Shown piece after piece: positions 8,810-17,711 of a stretch of DNA of 64,000 nucleotides; within the stretch, counting starts at the first letter, position 1; every line of letters starts with the position of its first letter. The notes below the pieces were generated by a model that was given only the letters and a program-made list of their open reading frames with translations, did not search any database and was not told where the DNA came from. The position numbers were made by a program, and so were the translations under genes. The stretch spans positions 4,254,501 to 4,318,500 of the forward strand of contig NZ_CP136684.1 of assembly GCF_032921865.1 (NCBI RefSeq), in the 5' to 3' direction. Source of the DNA: Thalassospira lucentensis (GTDB lineage: Bacteria > Pseudomonadota > Alphaproteobacteria > Rhodospirillales > Thalassospiraceae).

Positions 8810-10149
8810 CAGGCCTCCAAAATTTCGACGGTGGTTTTGACCGCTTTTTCGGGCAGAAGACCGGAAACAATTGCAATGATTTCACGCGCCGATTTAGTCA
8901 CTCCACCACCAGCCGCCGGGCCATTGAGGTAAAGACTTTCGACTTCTTCACCAATACGCGCGGCGTCGGAAATATTGTTGGTACGCCCGACAAAACGTAC
9001 GCGCACTTCGGGCACACAATCAGGCTGGTCCACAGCACCACTGCCCAGCACCGCATCAACGCCAATCAGTTCCCCTCGCAATTCCTGGCAGTCGATACCA
9101 GCAAGACCAATGCGTTCTTTCAGGATATCAAGCGCCAAATGTCCGCGTTCATACGCACCTGGTCCGGCATATGAAATCTGCCCTTCACCGATACAGGAAT
9201 CGACATAGCCGATTGAAACCTTAAGCTTGCCGGTTCTTGGCTTGCCGTCACCGCCCGAAATCGCGACACGATCCGGACCTATTTCCGAAACTGTCACACC
9301 GGAAAAATCGGCAATGACATCAGGCTGAAGATAGGCGGCGGGATCGTGAACCTCGTAAAGCAGCTGCTCCTTACAGGTTGCAGCAGTAACGCATCCACCG
9401 GTTCCTTTAACCTTGGTAATGACCGCCTGACCGTTTGCGTCAATTTCCGCTAACGGAAAACCAAGCCGGGCCAGATCCGGAACATCCTTGAAGCCCGGAT
9501 CGGCAAAGTATCCGCCGGTGATCTGCCCCCCGCATTCCAGTAAATGCCCGACCAGCGTCCCGCGTCCAAGCCGCGTCCAGTCATCCATTTCCCAGCCGAA
9601 CTCGTAAATCTGGGGTGCCAGAAACATCGCAGGATCGGCCGCACGCCCGGTCAGGATGACATCCGCCCCGCTTGCCAGTGCCTCCACAATAGGTCCGGCA
9701 CCAAGATAGGCATTGGCAGAAACCAGTTTCCGATCAAACGCCCCCAACAAGCAGCCTGCATCGTCGATATGGAATGTTTCCGGGTCAAGCACGGACAAAA
9801 CATCATCCCCGGTCACAGCCGCGACACGCAAGCCGGAAAGACCAAGTTCGCGCGCCACCGCCAAGGTCTTTTGTGCCGCGGCATTCGGGTTTGCCGCCCC
9901 CATATTGGAAATGATACGAACACCCTTTTCCCGGCAAATCGGCAATACCGCCCTCATGCGCCGTTCCAGCAACGGGTCATATCCGGCATCCGGATTACCC
10001 ATTCTTGCCTGCTGTGCAAGGGCAATGGTACGTTCTGCCAGGCATTCAAATACGAGGTAATCGAGATCCCCGTCCCTGACCAGTTCGACCGCAGGTTCTA
10101 TCCTGTCCCCGGCAAAACCGGCACCTGTTCCGATCCGCAAGGTTTTCAT
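8809..10149 (-). CDS. AtuA-like protein (DUF1446 family)
   Basis: A 446-residue protein of the DUF1446/AtuA family, named for acyclic terpene utilisation in Pseudomonas, although most members have other, unknown substrates. Recognisable blocks are GAGFAGDRIEPA at the N-terminus, the NMGAANP motif, and the LTGRAADPAMFLAP motif. The start at 10149 has GGAGGTACC upstream and overlaps the stop of the TRAP permease by four bases. The long upstream in-frame extension lies inside the permease gene and is rejected. With the TAXI-TRAP transporter and the small AtuA partner it forms an import-and-degrade unit, probably for an organic acid. Confidence 0.8.
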   Translation of the reverse strand: MKTLRIGTGAGFAGDRIEPAVELVRDGDLDYLVFECLAERTIALAQQARMGNPDAGYDPLLERRMRAVLPICREKGVRIISNMGAANPNAAAQKTLAVARELGLSGLRVAAVTGDDVLSVLDPETFHIDDAGCLLGAFDRKLVSANAYLGAGPIVEALASGADVILTGRAADPAMFLAPQIYEFGWEMDDWTRLGRGTLVGHLLECGGQITGGYFADPGFKDVPDLARLGFPLAEIDANGQAVITKVKGTGGCVTAATCKEQLLYEVHDPAAYLQPDVIADFSGVTVSEIGPDRVAISGGDGKPRTGKLKVSIGYVDSCIGEGQISYAGPGAYERGHLALDILKERIGLAGIDCQELRGELIGVDAVLGSGAVDQPDCVPEVRVRFVGRTNNISDAARIGEEVESLYLNGPAAGGGVTKSAREIIAIVSGLLPEKAVKTTVEILEA

Positions 10150-12011
10150 TGCGGTACCTCCGGAACAGAAGGCTGTTTTTTGCCAAAATAAAACCCGGTG
10201 GCAAGCACACCTGCAGCAATAAATGGGGCTAGGGCAAAGGGCCAAAGGGCGAGAACGATGACCACAACCAGCATACCGCGATCAAGCCATAGCTGCCCCC
10301 AAAAACGCTGCCCACCCAACAAAGCCGGGATCGCAAACACAAGAACCAGTCCGGACAAAAGGGCATTAAGCACCGATAATGCACCACCACCGCCGGTCAT
10401 GCCCGGATACATCAGCAACATGAAGGGCACGACATAGGTCATCGCGCCAAGTCGCACGGCCTCCATCGCCGCGGGCAGCCAGTTTGTCCCGGCAATTCCC
10501 GCCCCGACAAATACCGCAACGCAAACCGGCGGCGTAATTACTGAAATCGTCGCAAAATAGAACACAAACAAATGTGCGGTCAGCGGCTCAACCCCGACAG
10601 CAGTCATCGCAGGTGCAAGAACCGCCGCCACCAGCACATATGCGGCTGTGGTCGGCAACCCCATCCCCATCACCATGCAGACAAGCCCGGCGACAATCGC
10701 CACCAGAACGGTCAAATCCCCGGCAAAAGAGACAATTAGCGAGCTTAGCGTCACTCCGATACCGGTCAGATTGATCATGGAAACAAGAATTTGCGCCCCC
10801 GCAAGCAACACGCCAATGATCACCATCCCTTTTCCGGCGTCAGCAATCCCGGCCAGAACGCGATGAGCCATGGTTTTCACCGAAAGGGCTCCATAGGATG
10901 TGGCAACAAACGCCACAAGCAATCCGCCAATTCCGTAAAAGGCAGACGTCGCAACCGACCGCCCCATGAATATCCCGATCCCAAGGCCCAAAAGGGCGGC
11001 AAAAATCGGCAAAACACGGCGCAATTGCAGAATTTCGGACCATGACGGTAATTCATCTTCCGGCACGAGGCGCAGGTTGCGCCGAACCGAAACAATATGC
11101 ACAGTGACAAAAACAGAAAGATAAAACAGCAAAGCCGGAATGACCGCGGCGACCATCACATCGACATACGAAATGCCAAGAATTTCCGCCATCACAAAGG
11201 CCGCCGCCCCCATGATCGGAGGTGCAATCTGTCCGCCCGTCGACGCCACGGCTTCGACGGCTGCGGCAAACGGTGCTGGATAACCAAGCCGACGCATCAT
11301 CGGAATGGTAAAGTTGCCAGTCGTGGCAACATTTGCAACAGCCGATCCGGAAATCATCCCGAACAGGCCGCTGGCAATGGTTGCGATTTTCGCAGCACCA
11401 CCCGCCTGTCGACCGCCCAACCGCATGGCAAGGTCCATAAAGCTTTGGCCGCCGCCGGTATGCAGCAAAAGCGCCCCGAACAGTACAAAGGCAGCAATAA
11501 CAGTTGCCGCAACCCCAGTCAGCATGCCCCAAACACCAAGATCGCCAAGGAAAATGGTTTCGGTGACAAAGGCCATGTCAAAGCCGCGATGACCAAGGCT
11601 GCCCGGAAGGTTATCGCCCAGTAGTGCATAAGCCAGACCAATCACGACCAGTGCCGGGAAAATGATACCCACGGCACGGCGACCGACTTCCAGAACCGCC
11701 AGAACAAGCCCTGCTGTCAAAACCATGTCCAGCGTCGTCGCCCACGGCAAGGAAGTCATGATTTCATCGTAATTCACAACGATATAGCTGCATGCGCAAA
11801 GGGTAATCGCGGCAATCAGCACATCGATGCAAATGCCCAGTCTGCGCCAGGGCCGTTCGTGCCCCAACGGATAGATGGCAAGTCCCAGACAAACCACCAG
11901 CGCAAGAAAAATCGCCCGCTGGATAAGACTTTCAAATGGTCCTGTCGCTGCCGTATAGAAAACAAAGGCACCAACCAGCAGTGCAAGCCCGCTTTGAACG
12001 CGATCCAACAT
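10146..12011 (-). CDS. TRAP transporter fused permease (4TM/12TM)
   Basis: A 621-residue integral membrane protein that fuses the small DctQ-like four-helix part (residues 1-130) to the large DctM-like permease. This arrangement is typical of TAXI-family TRAP systems. Hallmarks include GGQSFMDLAMRLGGR, SGSAVANVATTGNFTIP, and GLPTTAAYVLVA. It would move the substrate delivered by the TAXI binding protein using a sodium or proton gradient. It lies 36 bases after the binding-protein gene and overlaps the AtuA-like gene by four bases, so all four genes form one operon. Confidence 0.88.
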   Translation of the reverse strand: MLDRVQSGLALLVGAFVFYTAATGPFESLIQRAIFLALVVCLGLAIYPLGHERPWRRLGICIDVLIAAITLCACSYIVVNYDEIMTSLPWATTLDMVLTAGLVLAVLEVGRRAVGIIFPALVVIGLAYALLGDNLPGSLGHRGFDMAFVTETIFLGDLGVWGMLTGVAATVIAAFVLFGALLLHTGGGQSFMDLAMRLGGRQAGGAAKIATIASGLFGMISGSAVANVATTGNFTIPMMRRLGYPAPFAAAVEAVASTGGQIAPPIMGAAAFVMAEILGISYVDVMVAAVIPALLFYLSVFVTVHIVSVRRNLRLVPEDELPSWSEILQLRRVLPIFAALLGLGIGIFMGRSVATSAFYGIGGLLVAFVATSYGALSVKTMAHRVLAGIADAGKGMVIIGVLLAGAQILVSMINLTGIGVTLSSLIVSFAGDLTVLVAIVAGLVCMVMGMGLPTTAAYVLVAAVLAPAMTAVGVEPLTAHLFVFYFATISVITPPVCVAVFVGAGIAGTNWLPAAMEAVRLGAMTYVVPFMLLMYPGMTGGGGALSVLNALLSGLVLVFAIPALLGGQRFWGQLWLDRGMLVVVIVLALWPFALAPFIAAGVLATGFYFGKKQPSVPEVPQ

Positions 12012-12047
12012 GACGATTTTCCCTGATATTCTTTTTATATAGGCGAC

Positions 12048-13016
12048 TTATTGCTTCGCCGGATCAAGCCGTGCCGGGATTTCGATCCCCTGCTCACGGA
12101 ACCATTTCGCAGCACCCGGATGCAACGGAATTGTCGCGTATTGCAAGGTCAGTTTCGCAAGATCAACGCCCTTGACACTGGCCATCGCGGCCCCCTGTAC
12201 TTCCTTGTCTTCCATCGCCGCCTTAACGATCTGATAAGCGGTTTCTTCGGACAGATTGGGACCGGCACCGACACCTACGCCAAAGCTCCAGGTCGTGTAG
12301 GCAGGAACACCATCCGCCGCACCAGCCGGAACATCAACCACGGAAACATCCGGCATCTTTTCAATCAGGGTTGCCTTCTGATCATCCGTCAGGCCAAGCA
12401 CGCGAATGGGGGTAAAGGTCGCGATATCAATCGTTGAACTGTCAAGCTTTTCACCGGCACCGGATTTTACGTAACCCGCCACACGGTTGTCCTTGATCAT
12501 GTCGACAACATCCGTCGTCGACCCGCGCACGTAATCCGCGCTCAGACCAAGAGCATTGAAAACCGCCTCGGTTGTGCTTTCGGTTGCCGATCCCTTGATC
12601 CCCGGATTGAAGCGGACATCGGCAAGACCCGCAAGACTTTCGACACCGGCATCATCGCGCACGATCACGTTTTGTGGTGCACCGGTATAAACCCACAAAA
12701 GCCCCAGATCCATTGCATGACCTTCAAACTTGTTGGTTCCGGCAACGGCATGCTGGGCAACGTTTGTCGTCACAAGCCCAAGGTCAATCTGTTTGCGTTC
12801 GATACGACGCAAATTATCCATTGTGGCACCGGTCTCAACAACCGATGCCTCGATATCGGCAACATTGTCATTGATCAATTTTGCCACAGCGACGAAGTAG
12901 CCATAGTGGCTTGACGATGCCGAGGTCGAACCAATCAGCAGCTTTTGCTGGGCGAAAGCCGGAAACGAAAGGCCAATAGCCATCGCTCCGGCAAGAGCGA
13001 TCTTCATCATTTTCAT
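12048..13016 (-). CDS. TAXI-family TRAP transporter solute-binding protein
   Basis: A 322-residue periplasmic binding protein. After the chosen start the signal peptide MKMMKIALAGAMAIGLSFPAF reaches a cleavage site near AFAQ. The mature protein opens with LLIGSTSASSSHYGY, the TAXI-like ligand region, followed by ERKQIDLGLVTTNVAQHA. The ATG at 13016 has a perfect GGGAGGA site; the 26-residue upstream extension is not needed. It is the first gene of the TRAP-AtuA operon and is divergent from a LysR gene. Most characterised TAXI proteins bind small carboxylates such as glutamate or 2-oxo acids; the ligand here is unknown. Confidence 0.85.
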   Translation of the reverse strand: MKMMKIALAGAMAIGLSFPAFAQQKLLIGSTSASSSHYGYFVAVAKLINDNVADIEASVVETGATMDNLRRIERKQIDLGLVTTNVAQHAVAGTNKFEGHAMDLGLLWVYTGAPQNVIVRDDAGVESLAGLADVRFNPGIKGSATESTTEAVFNALGLSADYVRGSTTDVVDMIKDNRVAGYVKSGAGEKLDSSTIDIATFTPIRVLGLTDDQKATLIEKMPDVSVVDVPAGAADGVPAYTTWSFGVGVGAGPNLSEETAYQIVKAAMEDKEVQGAAMASVKGVDLAKLTLQYATIPLHPGAAKWFREQGIEIPARLDPAKQ

Positions 13017-13148
13017 AGGATATTCCTCCCTAAGCCCCGTGGGGCATTTTGTACTGCGGATATTTTTCAGTTTGTTTTCCGTCAGCCATACCAAAGCTTG
13101 CCCTATAACTTTTGTTGCCTGAAGTGATTAAAATGACATAATTAATGC
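13017..13148. promoter_or_regulatory. divergent promoter region between LysR gene and TAXI-TRAP operon
   Basis: These 132 bases hold both 5' ends. A short GCCCC-GT-GGGGC palindrome lies at about 13034-13045 in the TRAP leader. The AT-rich segment nearest the LysR start (13105-13145) contains dyad-like T/A blocks of the kind LysR regulators bind, but no clean T-N11-A repeat could be fixed by eye. Confidence 0.45.
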
Positions 13149-14078
13149 ATGAAACGCATCAATATTGACATGGATGAAATCCGGGCCTTCATTCTTTTGT
13201 CCGAAAGCGGAAGTTTTCGGGCAACGGCAGACAAACTTGGCCTTTCGGGATCAGCACTAAGCCGGCAAATCAGCCGACTTGAACAACGCACCGGCACGCG
13301 CCTGTTTGATCGCGATACGCGCAATGTCGCCCTGACCCAACAGGGCAGCGTTTTTCGTCATCTCGCCGAACGGATGCTTGGTACGGCCGAAAATGCGCTA
13401 TCTGAATTTGATTCCTATCTTGCCGCACGACGCGGACGCCTGACAATTGCCGGTCTTCCATCCGTTACGGCCGGCTTGCTGCCGCCACTGATTTCTAGTT
13501 TCATGGACGCTCATCCCGATATTGATGTGCAGATCAACGATGTTCTTTCGGACGGTGTGATCCGCGAAGTCGAAATGGGTCAGGCCGATCTTGGTTTTAC
13601 CGCAGGGGTGGTTCAGGCAACCGATAATCTGTCCTTTCAAAAACTGCTGACGGACCGGTTCATTGCGGTTGGTGCGCCCGGCGGCATCCTTGATGAAAAA
13701 CGTCCCTACACATGGGAAGAACTGATTGCCGAGCCGATTGTCGCCATGGCGTCGGGCACAAGTGTCCGCACATTGATTGATGCAGCCTGCGCACAAAACA
13801 ACATTCCCTTCCGCCCCCGGTTCGAGGTGTCCCATCTTGCCACAGCCGGAGCCTTCGTTTCACAAGGTTTGGGCGTGACAGCCCTGCCCGCGCTGACCCT
13901 TCCGGTTTTGGGGCGGGAACCGTTGATATTCCGGCCATTGGAAAAGCCGGAACTACTGCGACATATTGGACTGATCTGGCGATCCGGACGCACCCTTTCC
14001 CCGGCGGCGATGGCCTTCCTTGAGCTGGTGCGGCGAAGCGATCTGAAATCGCAGATTCCCGATGATTACGACTGGTAG
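13149..14078 (+). CDS. LysR-family transcriptional regulator
   Basis: A 309-residue LysR regulator. The N-terminal winged helix-turn-helix spans residues 7-65 (AFILLSESGSFRATADKLG, then SGSALSRQISRLE), and the substrate-binding domain follows from about 93 (RRGRLTIAGLPSV). It is divergent from the TAXI-TRAP-AtuA operon with a 132-base shared promoter region, the usual arrangement for a LysR protein and its target. The inducer is presumably the transported substrate or a breakdown product. Its 3' end overlaps the convergent AraC gene by 13 bases. Confidence 0.88.
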   Translation: MKRINIDMDEIRAFILLSESGSFRATADKLGLSGSALSRQISRLEQRTGTRLFDRDTRNVALTQQGSVFRHLAERMLGTAENALSEFDSYLAARRGRLTIAGLPSVTAGLLPPLISSFMDAHPDIDVQINDVLSDGVIREVEMGQADLGFTAGVVQATDNLSFQKLLTDRFIAVGAPGGILDEKRPYTWEELIAEPIVAMASGTSVRTLIDAACAQNNIPFRPRFEVSHLATAGAFVSQGLGVTALPALTLPVLGREPLIFRPLEKPELLRHIGLIWRSGRTLSPAAMAFLELVRRSDLKSQIPDDYDW

Positions 14079-14965
14079 GATGAACCGTCACTTGCCGTGG
14101 CCGCCCCGCGCCGAAGCGCAATCGGTGCATGGCCAAACCGCCGGGAAAAGGCACGTGAAAACGCGCTTTGATCGGTGAAGCCGACCTCTCGTGCGATATT
14201 GCCAAGTGTCATGGTATTTTTAGGATCGCCAAGCATCGCATGGGCGCGCTGCAATCTTTGTTCACCAAGCCATCGCATCGGCGTTGTCCCCAGATGGCGC
14301 TGGAAGGTGGCAAATAGCGCGCTTTCCGATTGCGCTGTAATCATTGCCATTTCAGAAATCCCAATCGGTTCAGACAGGCGCAGCTCAATCCAGGCAAGCA
14401 ACCGTTGCAACCGCATCGGAATACCCTGACCGGAATCAGCATCGCGGCCCTGCGCGGCTGCCGAATGGCCAAGCACCTCACGCAAGGTTTGGCAAATGAA
14501 GGCATCATCGGCAAAGGCACTTTCGCAGGTCGCAATCCCCGCCATATGCAGCAATGACAGATTTTCCGGCTGAAGGTTTCCCTGCCCGTCAGGGGCGATG
14601 CGCCGTATCCGCGATATCGCCCGCTTTTGTTCAAGCCCCTGCAAAAGACCGGTCAAATGTCCCGCATATCCCGCCACGACTTCAAGATAGGGCGATGCAC
14701 CCGCCTGATGCCAAAGCCTTTCAAGACCAGTCTGCGCCGCGACTTCGGTATCGACATCAAGCACAAGGAACCGGTTCATCCCCACCGCCCGATAGGCATG
14801 GGTATCGCCCGCGGGAACAAAGGCCAGTCTGCGACCGGAAACACATCCGCCACGCCCCTCTATCTCAAGCTCAAGCATGCCAAGATCGGCAATGATGATC
14901 TGGTGAAAATCATCATGGCTGTGACTGGCGGCTTCAGACCGGTACTGGCGAAAACTTGTTTGCAT
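14066..14965 (-). CDS. AraC-family transcriptional regulator
   Basis: A 299-residue regulator with an N-terminal cupin (SHSHDDFHQIIIADLG near residues 15-30 and AFVPAGDTHAY near 48-58) and a C-terminal AraC helix-turn-helix domain. The latter contains ISEMAMITAQSESALFATFQR and IAREVGFTDQSAFSRAFSRRF. AAGGAACAG precedes the ATG. It is convergent with the LysR gene. No obvious target lies immediately upstream; the GntR gene is transcribed toward it from the far side of a terminator. Confidence 0.85.
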   Translation of the reverse strand: MQTSFRQYRSEAASHSHDDFHQIIIADLGMLELEIEGRGGCVSGRRLAFVPAGDTHAYRAVGMNRFLVLDVDTEVAAQTGLERLWHQAGASPYLEVVAGYAGHLTGLLQGLEQKRAISRIRRIAPDGQGNLQPENLSLLHMAGIATCESAFADDAFICQTLREVLGHSAAAQGRDADSGQGIPMRLQRLLAWIELRLSEPIGISEMAMITAQSESALFATFQRHLGTTPMRWLGEQRLQRAHAMLGDPKNTMTLGNIAREVGFTDQSAFSRAFSRRFGHAPIALRRGAATASDGSSYQS

Positions 14966-15041
14966 TTCTGTTCCTTTTCAGGAGCCACACGATATGCGAT
15001 TGCAGCAGTTCCGCAAAGCCCTTCGGCACCCGAAATCCGGA

Positions 15042-15087
15042 CAAACAAAAATCCGGCGAGGCGTTTACCACGAACGCCTCGCCGGAT
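15042..15087 (-). terminator. terminator of the TRAP (dctPQM-gntR) operon
   Basis: A 14-base-pair perfect stem (ATCCGGCGAGGCGT at 15051 and its complement ending at 15087) with a nine-base loop is followed on the minus strand by TTTTTG. It lies 33 bases beyond the GntR stop codon. Confidence 0.88.
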
Positions 15088-15119
15088 TGCATCGGTCGCC
15101 CGGGAGGAAGGCCAAAACC

Positions 15120-15836
15120 TTATGAAAACAGTTCCCTGTTTTCTTCGACGATCTGCGGCAAACGTTCCATCGTCCCTGAAAGGTGCTTGCGCATTTCAGA
15201 ACTGGCCAGATTTCCGTCACCAGACTGGATCGCTGCAATAACCGCCTTGTGCCCCTCAAGCACCGAAAGCATTTTGCCTGCACGCGGCAGATCAAGCATG
15301 CGGACGCGTGCCAGGTGGCCGCTTCGCGCCGTTACCTGCACATGCAGGTTGGACTGGTTCACACCGGTAAACAGGGCGGCATGAAACGTCTCGTCAAGCT
15401 GCTTGAACAGATCGATCTGTTCGATATCGCCTGCAAGCGCTTCCTGCATTTTGATAATGCCCTTGGCTTTGACAACCGCGCCGGTTTCGCCCATTTCCGC
15501 CAATTGCCGAACAACTTCGCATTCCGCAGCAACGCGCAGAAAATGTTCTTCGCGAATGCGGGCAACATCTATCTTGGTCACAATGGTGCGCGACTGGGGA
15601 TAGGATGCAACCAGCCCGTCCTGTTCCAGACGCATGATGGCTTCACGTACCGGGGATTGACTGACTTTGAAGCTTTCGGCCAGTTCCGCCCGAACCAGTG
15701 TTGTTTCAGGCGGAAGTGCCAGCGAAATGATCCGGCTTCTGATTTCCTCATACACAAGTGCCGAGGCCGGAACATGCGCATTGGCTTTTATCCCGCCATC
15801 CTGAACAGGCATGAAACCGCCCATAAATGTGTTCAT
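15120..15836 (-). CDS. GntR-family regulator, FCD/FadR type
   Basis: A 238-residue regulator. The GntR winged helix-turn-helix occupies residues 20-85 (YEEIRSRIISLALPPETTL, then VSQSPVREAIMRLEQDGLV). The C-terminal FCD-type helical domain contains the metal-site pattern LDETFHAALF near 147 and later histidines. It is the last gene of the dctP-dctQ-dctM operon, 47 bases after dctM, so it likely regulates that operon in response to the imported acid. ATG 15836 is preferred over a GTG two codons earlier. Confidence 0.85.
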   Translation of the reverse strand: MNTFMGGFMPVQDGGIKANAHVPASALVYEEIRSRIISLALPPETTLVRAELAESFKVSQSPVREAIMRLEQDGLVASYPQSRTIVTKIDVARIREEHFLRVAAECEVVRQLAEMGETGAVVKAKGIIKMQEALAGDIEQIDLFKQLDETFHAALFTGVNQSNLHVQVTARSGHLARVRMLDLPRAGKMLSVLEGHKAVIAAIQSGDGNLASSEMRKHLSGTMERLPQIVEENRELFS

Positions 15837-15889
15837 CTTCACTCAACTCCCCGGCAATTGCGCAATGCCTGCATCCTTTGGGTCCCTAA

Positions 15890-17170
15890 TTACATCAAGG
15901 CGTTGGGCAATAACAACGTCAAGCTTGGCACTGCCGCCATCAGAATGAAAAATACCGCCATCGCAATGAAGAACGGGATCGATGCCCGGGTATAAGCACC
16001 GGTTTTGACATCAAGAATGCCGCAAACCGTAAACATGATGACCCCGACCGGCGGCGTCAGCCCGCCAAAGTTGATCAGCGTCACGATCAAAATCCCCATA
16101 TGGACCGGGTCATATCCGGCATTGACCAGAACCGGCATGACAATCGGCGTAACCAAAAGAATATTGGCCGCCCCTTCAAGGAACATGCCACTGATGACAA
16201 GAACCGCAACAACAAGGGTCAGGATCAGAACCGGGTTTTCGGTAAGCGTTGTGACAAATTCGGTAATCTGCTGGGGGGCGCGTTCGATGGTCATGGCATA
16301 GCCAAGAACGGCAGCCATAATGATCAGCAACATCACCATTCCAAGATCGGAAACAGAACCGGTCACTGCCTCGTAAAGCTTTTTCCAGTCCAGTTCCCGA
16401 TAAACGAAAAACCCGACACAAAGCGCATAGAAAACAAGGAAAGCCCCTGCCTCGGTCGCAGTGAACAGGCCGAACCGGAAACCGACGATCAGAATGACCG
16501 GAAATGCCAGTGCCCAGATACTTTCCGAAAAGCTCGACCAAAGTTCTTTTGCACTCGGCACCGTTGGCAGATCGGGTTTGTAGCCGTTTTTATGCGCCAC
16601 AAACCAGGATGTGATCATCAGAACAATCGTCAGGAAAATGCCGGGCAAAATACCCGCGAGGAACAGACGACCGATCGAAACCTCATTCACAAACCCGAAC
16701 AGGATCAAACCGATGCTTGGCGGAATGGTCGCGGTGATAACCGACCCGAAGGCCAGAACAGCAGCCGTTGATGCCTTGGAATAGCCCTGCTTGATCATGC
16801 TGGGCCCCAGAAGGCGCGCCTCCATCGAGGCATCGGCAACAGCCGAGCCCGAAATCCCGCCCATCATGAAGCTTAAAACGATCGAAACCTGCGCCAGCCC
16901 CCCGGCCATCCAGCCGGTCAGCAGACGGGCAAATTTGACCAGGCGGAACGTAATCCCCGTCACATTCATCAGGTTTCCGGCAAGGATAAAGAACGGCACG
17001 GCCAAAAGCGGGAAGCTTTGTGTTGCCGTTACCATTTTCTGGATCACCACGGTTGGCGGCATGGCTCCGGTCAGAATGAAGACCGGCACCGAAGCAAGTG
17101 CCAGGGCAAAGGCGACAGGCATTCCGATGACCAGAAAAACCGTAAACAGTACCGCAATCAGTATCAGCAT
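15890..17170 (-). CDS. dctM: TRAP transporter large permease (DctM)
   Basis: A 426-residue integral membrane protein with about twelve hydrophobic segments. Family blocks present are GMPVAFALALAS at the N-terminus, PFFILAGNLMNVTGI, MMGGISGSAVADA, IPPSIGLILFG and GGLTPPVGVIMF. It forms the transport channel of the tripartite carboxylate transporter with DctP and DctQ. The start codon overlaps the end of dctQ. Typical length for the family is 420-430, so it appears intact. Confidence 0.92.
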   Translation of the reverse strand: MLILIAVLFTVFLVIGMPVAFALALASVPVFILTGAMPPTVVIQKMVTATQSFPLLAVPFFILAGNLMNVTGITFRLVKFARLLTGWMAGGLAQVSIVLSFMMGGISGSAVADASMEARLLGPSMIKQGYSKASTAAVLAFGSVITATIPPSIGLILFGFVNEVSIGRLFLAGILPGIFLTIVLMITSWFVAHKNGYKPDLPTVPSAKELWSSFSESIWALAFPVILIVGFRFGLFTATEAGAFLVFYALCVGFFVYRELDWKKLYEAVTGSVSDLGMVMLLIIMAAVLGYAMTIERAPQQITEFVTTLTENPVLILTLVVAVLVISGMFLEGAANILLVTPIVMPVLVNAGYDPVHMGILIVTLINFGGLTPPVGVIMFTVCGILDVKTGAYTRASIPFFIAMAVFFILMAAVPSLTLLLPNALM

Positions 17171-17631
17171 CAGAACAGCCCCCTGCTTCGAATTCGTTCG
17201 ACAAGTTTAAACACCATGGTCCGCATCAAAAGGAGCAGACCGACAACCATCGAAGCATGAATGTAAGAGGCATGAATCTGCGTTGCGCCGACAAGACGGG
17301 GATGCATCAAAATCATGTTGCCCCACGCGTAATACAGCAGAAACGCAAGGAAGCTGATGATCACGACGATGTTGAACAGTTCGACCAGATCGCGTGCTTT
17401 GGGGGATATGTTGTCTTGCAGAATCTGGAGACCGAAATGCCGGTTTTCCTGCATGCCAATGTCAGCTGCCAGCATGCAAAGCCAGACAAAAATCAGCTGA
17501 GCCATTTCAATCGACCAGATAATCGGTGATCCCATGGCCCTGGCAATTGACGCAACGCCGACAAGAATGACGACCGCAACCAGCAGAATCCCGGCGCAGG
17601 CAAACTCAATTTGCTTGAGCATGTATTCCAT
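17170..17631 (-). CDS. dctQ: TRAP transporter small permease (DctQ)
   Basis: A 153-residue membrane protein with four predicted helices: near residues 5-28, 40-60, 80-105 and 125-145. The DctQ signature is visible as WSIEMAQLIFVWLCMLAADIG. It partners DctM. The start is uncertain between ATG 17631 and ATG 17622, neither with a strong ribosome site; an upstream GTG-type extension to 17679 looks non-membrane and is rejected. The 3' end overlaps the dctM start. Confidence 0.85.
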   Translation of the reverse strand: MEYMLKQIEFACAGILLVAVVILVGVASIARAMGSPIIWSIEMAQLIFVWLCMLAADIGMQENRHFGLQILQDNISPKARDLVELFNIVVIISFLAFLLYYAWGNMILMHPRLVGATQIHASYIHASMVVGLLLLMRTMVFKLVERIRSRGLF

Positions 17632-17711
17632 TCCATCTTGAAGTTTGAAGTGCGTTGCCCCGCATCCGGAACAACGCACATTCGAAAGGCACGTTAACTG
17701 TCACCGGGAAA

